Source: Prevotellaceae bacterium
Lineage (GTDB): Bacteria > Bacteroidota > Bacteroidia > Bacteroidales > UBA932
DNA length: 5,375 nt
NCBI GenBank assembly: GCA_031278495.1
Contig: JAITKG010000030.1
Span: 1-5,375 of the forward strand
Reading direction: 5' to 3'
Shown here: piece after piece, positions 1 through 5,264 of the stretch
Position numbering within the stretch: position 1 is the first letter of the stretch
How the letters are laid out: the number at the start of each line of letters is the position of its first letter
Program-made: the position numbers and the translations under genes
Notes under the pieces: model-generated
Told to the model about the DNA's origin: nothing
Seen by the model: the letters and a program-made list of their open reading frames with translations, nothing else
Databases searched by the model: none

Positions 1-972
1 ACTCGCGGCTTTTTTATTGAATACGCCAACGCCACCAACGCCGGCACAACTGTTACCGCCACATTGGACAACGCCACTGGTAAATTCAACTGGTGCGCCT
101 ATGGCAGCGACATGCCGCCCAATGCTACGGTAAATGCCGGCGGCGGGTATACATTGCGCGGCACAAAACCGTTTACCATTAACGGCGACCAAACCATAGA
201 TGCGTTGACGTTTGGCGCAGGCACGTGTATAATGTCTATTATCGACCCTACCGGTCGCCCCGACGGCTTTGCTTCCCCGAAACCGTCGCTCAGCAGCCCG
301 AACAGCCCGACGCGCTGCAACGCCGGCGCAGTTACGCTTTCTGCCACTGTAAGTGGAGGTACTACTACTGCGATGACTTATACGTGGACCATCGGCGGAA
401 ACGCCTACACGAACCAAACCAACAGTTATACGACTGCTTCGCTTACCGCTTCCGCCGCCTACACGGTGAATGCAATAAATGCCAACAATTGTGAAAGCAA
501 TACGGAAAGCGGGAATATCACGGTAAATTATCCGGGTACGAACGGTCAGTCTGCACATGCAATGTGTGGTTGTGCTACGGGAACCACTAATTGTAACGGC
601 GTATGCAAAACGACGGGATACACCTACTCGAATGGTGCTTGCACGGGTAATTGTGCCGAACGGTGGCAAGTGCGAACCGACCAGTGTGGCGTGGCTAACA
701 CCACGTACGCGAAGGTCAGTGACTCGACATGCACTGATGGCTGCGTGCCTACAACCGACTGTGCTGGTTGCATCGTGTTGTGCAAAGGTTATAAATATGC
801 CTACTGGTTTCAAAACGTAATGCAGTGTACGTGTGTTAATGAAGTGGCGCATAGCGCACTACCGTGTTCAGCTGCATATAGATGGATAGGAAACAGTTGG
901 CTACAACAAAATTGCGGCACAAAATGTTTGAACGACAAATGTAACTGGTCAGGTGCAATCAAATGTAACTAA
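1..972 (+). CDS. Secreted/surface Cys-rich protein with Ig/PKD-like domain, 5'-truncated by window
   Basis: The frame is open from the first base and ends at TAA 970-972, so these are the last 323 residues of a longer protein whose start and any signal peptide lie outside the window. An in-frame TTG at 64 is not a credible start because the frame continues upstream. Residues about 1-95 are Gly/Thr/Asn-rich and beta-like (motif WCAYGSDMPPNATVNAGGGY near 31-50). Residues about 99-176 look like a Bacteroidota Ig/PKD-type domain (pattern C-N-A-G-A-V-T-L-S-A, then Y-T-W, then Y-T-V-N-A, then N-N-C-E-S). Residues about 188-323 hold 19 of the 23 cysteines, several as CxC, CxxC or CxxxC, suggesting a disulfide-stabilised extracellular module. 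No membrane anchor or recognisable type IX sorting domain is visible at the C terminus, which ends in an Ile-Lys-Cys-Asn sequence. Surface or secreted location is inferred from composition. Function is unknown; adhesion or a structural role is a guess. Confidence 0.8.
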   Translation, partial: TRGFFIEYANATNAGTTVTATLDNATGKFNWCAYGSDMPPNATVNAGGGYTLRGTKPFTINGDQTIDALTFGAGTCIMSIIDPTGRPDGFASPKPSLSSPNSPTRCNAGAVTLSATVSGGTTTAMTYTWTIGGNAYTNQTNSYTTASLTASAAYTVNAINANNCESNTESGNITVNYPGTNGQSAHAMCGCATGTTNCNGVCKTTGYTYSNGACTGNCAERWQVRTDQCGVANTTYAKVSDSTCTDGCVPTTDCAGCIVLCKGYKYAYWFQNVMQCTCVNEVAHSALPCSAAYRWIGNSWLQQNCGTKCLNDKCNWSGAIKCN

Positions 973-1007
973 TGTAAAATAAAAATCCTAATAAATATCA
1001 CAAATAA

Positions 1008-1028
1008 TAGCTTGCCTTATACAAGCTA
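1008..1028. terminator. Hairpin downstream of the Cys-rich protein gene, possible terminator
   Basis: TAGCTTG (1008-1014) and CAAGCTA (1022-1028) form a perfect 7-bp stem around a 7-base loop, 35 bases after the stop codon. No T-run follows (next bases are ccgggc), so it is not a classical intrinsic terminator. It may only protect the 3' end of the transcript, or be chance. Confidence 0.3.
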
Positions 1029-1052
1029 CCGGGCTGCCCATGTCCGCACATT

Positions 1053-1077
1053 CAAAGGTAGCACGCGGCAACCTTTG
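1053..1077. other. Inverted repeat in the spacer upstream of mgsA
   Basis: CAAAGGT (1053-1059) and ACCTTTG (1071-1077) are perfect inverted repeats separated by 11 GC-rich bases. They lie about 95 bases upstream of the mgsA start and upstream of its proposed promoter, so an operator role is possible but unsupported. The rest of the 973-1172 spacer is AT-rich and shows nothing else that I recognise. Confidence 0.3.
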
Positions 1078-1136
1078 CAAATCTAAAAGGCGCTTGCTTG
1101 CAAACAGGATGTTTTTCTTTCTGCTTCAAAAAAAAA

Positions 1137-1168
1137 TTTCCCTTATCGGAAAAAAAGCAGTACTTTTG
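1137..1168 (+). promoter_or_regulatory. Putative Bacteroidota-type promoter of mgsA
   Basis: TACTTTTG at 1161-1168 matches the -7 consensus TAnnTTTG exactly. A weak -33 candidate TTTC (1137-1140, one mismatch to TTTG) lies 20 bases upstream. The -7 box ends only four bases before the chosen ATG, so transcription would start at or next to the start codon, giving a leaderless or nearly leaderless mRNA. Confidence 0.55.
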
Positions 1169-1172
1169 CGGC

Positions 1173-1646
1173 ATGAGTAAGAAGAAAAAAACAATAGCAT
1201 TAGTGGCGCACGATAACCGCAAACGCGATATTATTGAGTGGGTCGAATTTAATTATGAGGTGCTGCAACACTATCATCTGGTTTGCACAGGCACTACCGG
1301 GCGGTTAATCGCTGACGCGCTGCACATGAAACTTGGCGACGCTGCCGGGCAAGTGCAGGTAACCTTGCTGAAATCGGGACCGCTGGGCGGCGACCAACAG
1401 TTGGGCGCAATGATTGCAGAAAACAAAATCGATTTACTCATTTTCCTTTGGGATCCCATGCAGCCGCAGCCGCATGACGTGGATGTGAAAGCGCTGCTGC
1501 GGATTTGCAGCCTCTACAATATCCCAACGGCATGCAACCGCGCCACTGCCGACTACATTATTTCATCGCCCTTGCTGCATGACGATAATTATCATCCGCA
1601 AAAAAAAGACTACTCCGCTTACCTCACAAGGCCGGTGGAGATTTAA
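1173..1646 (+). CDS. mgsA: Methylglyoxal synthase
   Basis: Converts dihydroxyacetone phosphate to methylglyoxal and phosphate in the cytosol, a bypass of lower glycolysis that relieves sugar-phosphate stress when phosphate is limiting. The 157-residue product is close to the E. coli length (about 152) and is collinear with it. It shows VAHDNRK at 11-17 (His13, Asp14), the phosphate-binding TGTTG loop at 39-43, SGPLGGDQQ at 68-76 with Asp74 aligned to the E. coli catalytic Asp71, FLWDP at 91-95, and PHDVDVKALLR from 100 with His101 and Asp104. The ATG at 1173 is chosen because homology begins at once with a short Lys-rich leader. An in-frame ATG at 1098 would add 25 unconserved residues encoded across the proposed promoter. 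der follows after 55 bases on the same strand. No key residue is missing. Confidence 0.95.
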   Translation: MSKKKKTIALVAHDNRKRDIIEWVEFNYEVLQHYHLVCTGTTGRLIADALHMKLGDAAGQVQVTLLKSGPLGGDQQLGAMIAENKIDLLIFLWDPMQPQPHDVDVKALLRICSLYNIPTACNRATADYIISSPLLHDDNYHPQKKDYSAYLTRPVEI

Positions 1647-1661
1647 TTTCTAATTTCCGAT

Positions 1662-1675
1662 TGCCGGCGCCGGCA
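1662..1675. other. 14-base GC-rich perfect palindrome between mgsA and der
   Basis: TGCCGGCGCCGGCA is fully self-complementary and lies 16 bases after the mgsA stop. It is followed by an AT-rich stretch rather than a T-run, so termination is uncertain. It could be a protein-binding palindrome or partly uncouple der from mgsA. Confidence 0.4.
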
Positions 1676-1700
1676 TTCATAATTTATAATTCATAATTCT
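1675..1700. repeat. AT-rich short tandem repeat just upstream of der
   Basis: The word TTCATAATT recurs with an intervening TATAATT variant (ttcataatt-tataa-ttcataatt). It occupies the place where a ribosome binding site for der would be, and no purine-rich Shine-Dalgarno is visible. Low-complexity AT-rich leaders are common in Bacteroidota. Confidence 0.5.
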
Positions 1701-1701
1701 T

Positions 1702-3006
1702 ATGGCTATTGTCGCTATCGTAGGACGCCCGAATGTGGGGAAATCGACGCTTTTCAATCGTTTGGTCGGCATGCGGCAGGCTATAGTTGACGAGGTGTCG
1801 GGCGTTACCCGCGACCGCCATTACGGGCGTTGCGAATGGTGCGGTCGCGAGTTTTCGGTTATCGACACCGGCGGCTATGCGGTGAATACCGATGATGTGT
1901 TTGAGGGGGAAATCCGTAAACAGGCGTTGCTGGCTATCGAAGAAGCCGACGTCATTCTTTTCATGGTGGACACGATGACCGGCGTCACCGACCAGTGCCA
2001 GTTGATAGCCGGCGTCCTTCGCCGTAGCGGCAAAAAGGTGATAGTGGTAGCGAATAAGGTAGACAACAACGAACAACTGTTCGCTATCCACGAATTTCAT
2101 GCGTTGGGTTTGGGTGCGCCGTTTGCCGTGTCGTCGGTTTCCGGCAGCGGCACCGGCGATTTACTGGATGAAGTTTTGAAATATTTACCCGCCGGCGACG
2201 GGCGCGGAGAAGAAAAAACTATTCCGCACCTGGCGGTTGTTGGGCGACCTAACGTGGGAAAATCGTCGCTTGCCAATGCGTTGCTGGGCGAGGAACGCAA
2301 TATCGTGACGCCGGTCGCCGGCACTACGCGCGACGCTATCAGTACGTACTATAATAAATTCGGGCATGAGTTTGTGATAGTGGATACCGCCGGGCTTCGC
2401 AAGCGGGGCAAGGCGATGGACGATTTGGAGTTTTATTCGGTCATGCGTTCTGTCCGCGCCATTGAGCATGCCGACGTGTGCCTCCTGATGATAGATGCGA
2501 CACGGGGCGTGGAAGCGCAGGACTTAAGTATTTTCAATTTGATTATCCGTAATAAGAAAGGATGCGTGCTTGTCGTGAACAAGTGGGATTTGGTGGAGAA
2601 AAGCGCCAATACCATGAAAATATTCAAAGCCGGCGTTGTGCAACGCCTTTCGCCCTTCACGGATGTGCCGGTAGTGTTTACGTCGGTAACGCAAAAACAG
2701 CGGCTGCTCGACGTGCTGGATGCGGCGGAAAAAGTGTATGAAAACCGCAGCCGGCGGATTGCAACTTCACAGCTCAATGACGCATTGTTGCAGGAAATAG
2801 AAAACTTCCCGCCGCCGGCTATCAAAGGAAAATATGTGCGGATAAAATATATAACGCAGTTGCCGTCGCCGTCGCCTTCGTTTGCTTTTTTCTGCAATTT
2901 GCCGCAATATGTGCGCGAAGATTACAAACGGTTTTTGGAAAACAAACTGCGCCGGCATTTTGATTTCACCGGCTGCCCCATACAAATTTTTTTACGGAAA
3001 AAATAA
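1702..3006 (+). CDS. der: Ribosome-assembly GTPase Der (EngA)
   Basis: Essential double GTPase that binds the maturing 50S ribosomal subunit. The 434-residue length fits the shorter Der proteins of this phylum (E. coli about 490). The first G domain has GRPNVGKS at 8-15 (P-loop), GVTRDRHYG at 34-42 (switch I), DTGG at 55-58 and NKVD at 118-121. After a short Gly/Glu-rich linker (about 164-172) the second G domain has GRPNVGKS at 181-188, AGTTRDA at 206-212, DTAG at 228-231 and NKWD at 293-296. The C-terminal KH-like domain runs from about 350 to the end (LPQYVREDYKRFLENKLRR, 400-418, then an IQIFLRKK-type tail). All nucleotide-binding motifs are intact. The ATG at 1702 is the first codon of the conserved N-terminal strand. 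No TAnnTTTG box is seen between mgsA and der, so co-transcription from the mgsA promoter is plausible. It converges on nusB. Confidence 0.98.
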   Translation: MAIVAIVGRPNVGKSTLFNRLVGMRQAIVDEVSGVTRDRHYGRCEWCGREFSVIDTGGYAVNTDDVFEGEIRKQALLAIEEADVILFMVDTMTGVTDQCQLIAGVLRRSGKKVIVVANKVDNNEQLFAIHEFHALGLGAPFAVSSVSGSGTGDLLDEVLKYLPAGDGRGEEKTIPHLAVVGRPNVGKSSLANALLGEERNIVTPVAGTTRDAISTYYNKFGHEFVIVDTAGLRKRGKAMDDLEFYSVMRSVRAIEHADVCLLMIDATRGVEAQDLSIFNLIIRNKKGCVLVVNKWDLVEKSANTMKIFKAGVVQRLSPFTDVPVVFTSVTQKQRLLDVLDAAEKVYENRSRRIATSQLNDALLQEIENFPPPAIKGKYVRIKYITQLPSPSPSFAFFCNLPQYVREDYKRFLENKLRRHFDFTGCPIQIFLRKK

Positions 3007-3010
3007 CGGG

Positions 3011-3979
3011 TTACTTGCGGCGGATAATGGTATCCTGCACCAGCCCGCGCCCTTCTTTTTGAATTGTTCCATCGGCAAGTCCGTGCTGGATCATGCGGTC
3101 GAGCACGCCGTTTACAAAAGAATGGCTGTTGAGGGTGCTGTAAAATTTCGCAATTTCCACATGCTCGTTGATGGTAACTTTGATAGGAATTTCCGGAAAT
3201 TCGATGGCTTCCGAAAATCCCTGCACGATAAGCGCCATGTCCATTGCCGCTACGCGGTCGGCTTCCCAGTTCTGCACAAACTGCATTGCCATGTTCCAAT
3301 ATTTGAAATAGTGGGTCAATGAATGACGCAACAAACGCAATGCAAATTCTTCGTCATCCCTTGAGCGGCGCGCTTCTGAAAGCGGTTCTTCCGGCGACTG
3401 CCCGGGAACGAATTTGTCCAGCGACCGCAGCACCGACCCCAGTGCATAGCCCACGTCATCGACCCACCAAACGCTTTGTTCTTCCAGCATATTTTCCAGT
3501 AGCCGGTTGTCTTCAAATTCGTGTATGAAAAATCTTTTCAGGAATTTTCGGTCTTCATCGAATGAATGTTCTTCCGAAGCCATGTAATCCTTGTAATATT
3601 CATTTTCGGTCATGTGGGCGTAGATATCAAAAATAATATTCATATTTTCGCCGCCCCACGAAAGGCAGTGTTTTTCGTTGTATTGCCGCAGGGGGCGGCT
3701 GCGGCGTATGATATCTATCAATTCATTTTGTACAAGTTTCCTGTTCGGATGCGCTTCTTCGTAGGTAGGGCGGTATTTTTGCAGCCCTACATTGATGCGT
3801 TCTTCGGCATGGTCGGCTATCGGGATAATAGCAGCCATTAAAAAGTGGTAAAGGTCATAGGTTTTCTGGATACTGGCAAGCAAATCGTTTTCGGCAGTAG
3901 CCATGGAAAGGTCTTCAGAACCCGCGTTGCTAAAAAGCAGTTTCAGGGTTTTGACACGTAATAGACGGCGGCTCATCAT
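3011..3979 (-). CDS. nusB: Transcription antitermination factor NusB, long Bacteroidota form
   Basis: Cytosolic RNA-binding factor that, with NusE (ribosomal protein S10), binds boxA of rRNA leaders and supports antitermination and rRNA processing. The 322-residue product starts MMSRRLLRVKTLKLLF, typical of the start of long Bacteroidota NusB proteins. An N-terminal helical extension (about 1-190) precedes the NusB fold (about 205-310). The family signature is clear at 269-294: TINEHVEIAKFY, then SHSFVNGVLDRM. The preceding helix contains NWEADRVAAMDMALI (237-251). ATG at 3979 and ATG at 3976 are both possible starts and differ by one Met. The stop lies 4 bases from the der stop, tail to tail, leaving no room for a non-coding terminator. 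A gene for a small membrane protein lies 68 bases upstream on the same strand, but nusB has a good promoter of its own in that gap. Confidence 0.93.
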   Translation of the reverse strand: MMSRRLLRVKTLKLLFSNAGSEDLSMATAENDLLASIQKTYDLYHFLMAAIIPIADHAEERINVGLQKYRPTYEEAHPNRKLVQNELIDIIRRSRPLRQYNEKHCLSWGGENMNIIFDIYAHMTENEYYKDYMASEEHSFDEDRKFLKRFFIHEFEDNRLLENMLEEQSVWWVDDVGYALGSVLRSLDKFVPGQSPEEPLSEARRSRDDEEFALRLLRHSLTHYFKYWNMAMQFVQNWEADRVAAMDMALIVQGFSEAIEFPEIPIKVTINEHVEIAKFYSTLNSHSFVNGVLDRMIQHGLADGTIQKEGRGLVQDTIIRRK

Positions 3980-4024
3980 AAAAGTATAGCATTAAAATTA
4001 GGAAACAAATAAAATTTTTGACGA

Positions 4025-4056
4025 CAAATATAGCATAGAAACTCCAGTTATGCAAA
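4025..4056 (-). promoter_or_regulatory. Putative promoter of nusB
   Basis: Read on the minus strand, TTTG (4056-4053) is followed after 20 bases by TATATTTG (4032-4025), matching the Bacteroidota -33 TTTG / -7 TAnnTTTG arrangement. The -33 box falls just past the stop codon's far side, inside the last codons of the upstream gene. The expected transcript start near 4018 would give a leader of about 40 bases. Confidence 0.65.
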
Positions 4057-4578
4057 TAAAAGTTGCGCTTCTTTGCGTAAAGCGGTGATTGCATCAACAG
4101 TGGGAACGGCGGGCAAGGCTTGCAGATTGGACAGTATTTTGTTTGATAAATGTATGGCAGGTTCGCTCGGGCGCACTTCCGCCGCCGACCGGTTGATCAA
4201 AGAAATAACGGAATTGCGTGCGGCAACTATCATTTCCCACGTATCTACATTAACGTATAACTGGAAGGGCAGGTATTGCCCCATTTCATTGCGCACCGTG
4301 TCAAGCAATAATAGTTGCAATGCTTCTGCGGTGGCGGCGTGGCGCGTAGTCCGCAATAATAATTCCGCCGGCGACAGGCGTTCCATCAGCACGACTAACT
4401 GTTCCATCGCCGAAAAGCGGATTTTCAGGGTTTCGCCGCGCCGGAGGAGCAAGACTTCCGCTTGCTTCCGCCGCAAGTCGGCGTCCAGCATCCGCCGGAG
4501 GAGCAGGTAGGAACTCGCCAGCACCAAAGCGGCGGGGGCAAGTACTAACAGAAGCGTCGTAATATCGTTGTTTGTCAT
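4048..4578 (-). CDS. Small membrane-anchored protein of a Bacteroidota hypothetical family (DUF7935-like)
   Basis: A 176-residue protein. Residues about 7-27 (TTLLLVLAPAALVLASSYLL) form one hydrophobic helix, followed by a basic stretch (RRMLDADLRRKQAE) that predicts a cytosolic C-terminal part by the positive-inside rule. The remainder is helical, with the motifs RFSAMEQLVVLMERLSPAELLLR (about 54-76), VRNEMGQYLPFQLYV, WEMIVAARNSVISLIN, and an Ile-Leu-Ser-Asn-Leu / LRKEAQLLF tail. This pattern (one helix, then 'R-x-x-A-x-E-R-L-x-x-L-x-E-R-x-x-P', then 'Q-x-Y-V-x-x-x-x-W-x-x-x-x-x-A-x') is what I recall for a widespread Bacteroidota uncharacterised family; the DUF number is from memory and unchecked. 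Function is unknown. It shares strand with nusB and may be partly co-transcribed with it. Start ATG at 4578 sits close behind a TAnnTTTG box, and no better start exists. Confidence 0.85.
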   Translation of the reverse strand: MTNNDITTLLLVLAPAALVLASSYLLLRRMLDADLRRKQAEVLLLRRGETLKIRFSAMEQLVVLMERLSPAELLLRTTRHAATAEALQLLLLDTVRNEMGQYLPFQLYVNVDTWEMIVAARNSVISLINRSAAEVRPSEPAIHLSNKILSNLQALPAVPTVDAITALRKEAQLLFA

Positions 4579-4595
4579 GGTGCAAATATTTTCTG

Positions 4596-4627
4596 CAAAT
4601 TTACTAAATCTTTTTTTGACGGGGCAA
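4596..4627 (-). promoter_or_regulatory. Putative promoter of the small membrane protein gene
   Basis: On the minus strand TTG (4627-4625) is followed after 21 bases by TAAATTTG (4603-4596), an exact TAnnTTTG. The start codon at 4578 would lie roughly 10 bases behind the transcript start, so the leader is very short. The -33 box overlaps the first unit of the neighbouring 9-base tandem repeat. Confidence 0.55.
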
Positions 4628-4672
4628 TGTGCTAATGTGACTAATGTGACTAATGTGCTAATGTGACTAATT
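4625..4672. repeat. 9-base tandem repeat (ctaatgtga)
   Basis: Units ctaatgtga at 4632, 4641 and 4658, an 8-base variant ctaatgtg at 4650, and degenerate ends at 4625 (caatgtg) and 4667 (ctaatt). No open frame of note spans it; it appears to be an intergenic microsatellite. Confidence 0.9.
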
Positions 4673-4673
4673 G

Positions 4674-4737
4674 GGCTGGCGCGGCAGAGAAGTTAAGAAC
4701 TAAGAGTTAAGAACTAAGAGTTAGGCTGGCGCGGCAG
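4674..4737. repeat. 14-base direct repeats flanking a 14-base tandem repeat
   Basis: GGCTGGCGCGGCAG occurs identically at 4674-4687 and 4724-4737, 50 bases apart. Between them AGTTAAGAACTAAG is repeated exactly at 4691-4704 and 4705-4718, followed by a partial agtta (4719-4723). The tandem array is thus bracketed by a GC-rich direct repeat of the same length. Confidence 0.92.
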
Positions 4738-4773
4738 CAACTTTCAACTTTCAACTGGAAAACGCTTTCAACT
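4738..4773. repeat. 7-base tandem repeat (caacttt)
   Basis: Units caacttt at 4738 and 4745, partial caact at 4752, and a further ctttcaact at 4765-4773. It directly abuts the second GC-rich 14-base direct repeat on its left and the inverted-repeat cassette on its right. Confidence 0.8.
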
Positions 4774-4777
4774 GCAC

Positions 4778-5029
4778 CGTCATTCCGACCGGAGCGGCGA
4801 GGGACGAGCCGCGTAGCGGAGGAATCTGCTCCAGCACGCAGGCAGTTTGGGCTGGACAGCGGGGCGGCGCAGCGCATTTATCGCGCGCAGCGCATTCACC
4901 GCGCGAAGCGCATTTATCGCGCGCAGCGCATTTATCGCCCGAAGGGCTTTTATCGCGCGAAGCGCATTTATCGCGAAGCGCATAACGCAGCAGATTCCTC
5001 GACTACGCTGCGCTCCGCTCGGAATGACG
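4778..5029. repeat. Palindromic repeat cassette bounded by imperfect inverted repeats
   Basis: The left arm (4778-4830) begins CGTCATTCCGA and ends GAGGAATCTGCT. The right arm (4989-5029) is its reverse complement apart from a few mismatches and a 12-base length difference in the middle. The outer 19 bases match at 18 positions and the inner 20 at 18 positions. The arms enclose 158 bases that hold an 18-base tandem array. The arm sequence resembles REP-like dispersed repeats I associate with Bacteroidota intergenic regions (from memory). No transposase or target-site duplication is evident in the window, so mobility is only a possibility. Confidence 0.8.
4867..4988. repeat. 18-base tandem array of GNA mini-hairpin units
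   Basis: Six 18-base units start at 4867, 4885, 4903, 4921, 4939 and 4957, with a partial unit from 4975. The unit is close to gcgcagcgcatttatcgc. Across unit junctions, GCGC-GNA-GCGC mini-hairpins form (for example 4883-4893, 4901-4911, 4919-4929, 4955-4965). Unit 5 has GCCC-GAA-GGGC (4937-4947), where both arms changed together. Because 18 is a multiple of 3, both strands stay open and would encode hexapeptide repeats (SAFIAR on +), but no start, promoter or conservation supports translation. Confidence 0.92.
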
Positions 5030-5037
5030 TGCTAATA

Positions 5038-5075
5038 ACCGTTGACCGTTTACCGTTCGCCGTTCACCGCTAACC
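5038..5075. repeat. Degenerate 7-base tandem repeat (accgttn)
   Basis: Heptamers accgttg, accgttt, accgttc, gccgttc and accgcta follow one another from 5038 to 5072, then acc. Variation is concentrated at the last one or two positions of each heptamer. It lies between the palindromic cassette and the promoter of the terminal reading frame. Confidence 0.8.
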
Positions 5076-5085
5076 GGAACATTTT

Positions 5086-5115
5086 TTTGGATATTAAAAA
5101 CATTTACTATCTTTG
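5086..5115 (+). promoter_or_regulatory. Putative promoter for the terminal reading frame
   Basis: TTTG at 5086-5089, an 18-base spacer, then TATCTTTG at 5108-5115, both exact matches to the Bacteroidota -33 and -7 consensus. The spacer is at the short end of the usual range. Transcription would start near 5121 and run right. It is the best-formed + strand promoter in the window, implying that something downstream is expressed. Confidence 0.6.
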
Positions 5116-5141
5116 CAACTGCTTAGACAATGAATTAAGCA

Positions 5142-5264
5142 ATGAATACTCACCCATACATATTACCGTATTCTGTGTCCCGTGCCCCACGCGAAGCTTT
5201 CCGCGCCCCGTGTGCTGCGCGTAGCGCAATCCCCCCCCCCCCCCCGAAACCGTTGCGAGAGTAA
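5142..5264 (+). CDS. Short reading frame running into a 15-C tract; possible slippage-controlled or broken gene start
   Basis: ATG 5142 is the first start behind the promoter at 5086-5115 that is not closed at once (ATG 5130 meets TAA after one codon). As written it encodes 40 residues: a basic, Arg/Ala/Pro-rich start, a Pro5 run from the C-tract, then Lys-Pro-Leu-Arg-Glu and TAA at 5262-5264. With one C fewer, the frame would continue from 5245 through 5375 without a stop (reading R-N-R-C-E-S-K-D-V-E-R-V, later a hydrophobic stretch LVLTLLPVQTLGALAFPA). With one C more it stops at a TAG near 5270. I recognise no family. It may be a phase-variable gene start, a pseudogene, non-coding repeat sequence, or a tract length miscalled in sequencing. 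Confidence 0.25.
   Translation: MNTHPYILPYSVSRAPREAFRAPCAARSAIPPPPPKPLRE
5216..5228. other. GTA-triloop mini-hairpin next to the C-tract
   Basis: TGCGC-GTA-GCGCA forms a 5-bp stem with a GNA triloop three bases before the poly-C run. It is the same hairpin type as in the 18-base array and as CCGC-GTA-GCGG at 4809-4819 in the left cassette arm. A plain GCGAAGC core also occurs at 5191-5197. Confidence 0.6.
5231..5245. repeat. Homopolymer tract of 15 C
   Basis: Fifteen uninterrupted cytosines on the + strand. Tracts of this length are prone to slipped-strand mispairing in replication and to length errors in sequencing. It lies about 110 bases downstream of a good promoter and within a short reading frame, so a length change would alter the frame. 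Confidence 0.95.

Noticed and set aside
1098..1172. Upstream in-frame start for mgsA adding 25 residues
   Set aside because: The extra residues do not fit the methylglyoxal synthase family and are encoded across the TAnnTTTG box. The ATG at 1173 gives the normal family length.
1662..1675. Intrinsic terminator of mgsA
   Set aside because: The palindrome has no loop and no T-run after it. It is listed only as a palindrome.
2882..3841. Plus-strand open frames of 69-146 codons opposite nusB
   Set aside because: They are shadows of the nusB coding strand. nusB has clear family homology and these products have none.
3437..3979. NusB N-terminal extension as a gene fusion
   Set aside because: Long NusB proteins with this kind of N-terminal region are usual in Bacteroidota, so it is not a novel fusion.
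4073..4510. Plus-strand 145-codon open frame opposite the small membrane protein gene
   Set aside because: It lacks a coherent protein character (Arg/Ser-rich), has no promoter, and is antisense to a gene with a recognisable membrane helix, family pattern and promoter.
4867..4988. CRISPR array
   Set aside because: Units are contiguous 18-base tandem copies without unique spacers, and no cas gene is present in the window.
4780..5035. Open frames through the 18-base array on both strands, encoding hexapeptide repeats
   Set aside because: They are open only because the repeat length is a multiple of three and lacks stop codons. Both strands are open equally, the peptides are low complexity, and there is no promoter or convincing start.
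5042..5224. Sixty-codon plus-strand frame from 5042
   Set aside because: It begins inside the heptamer repeat, upstream of the proposed transcript start, ends before the C-tract, and resembles no protein I know.
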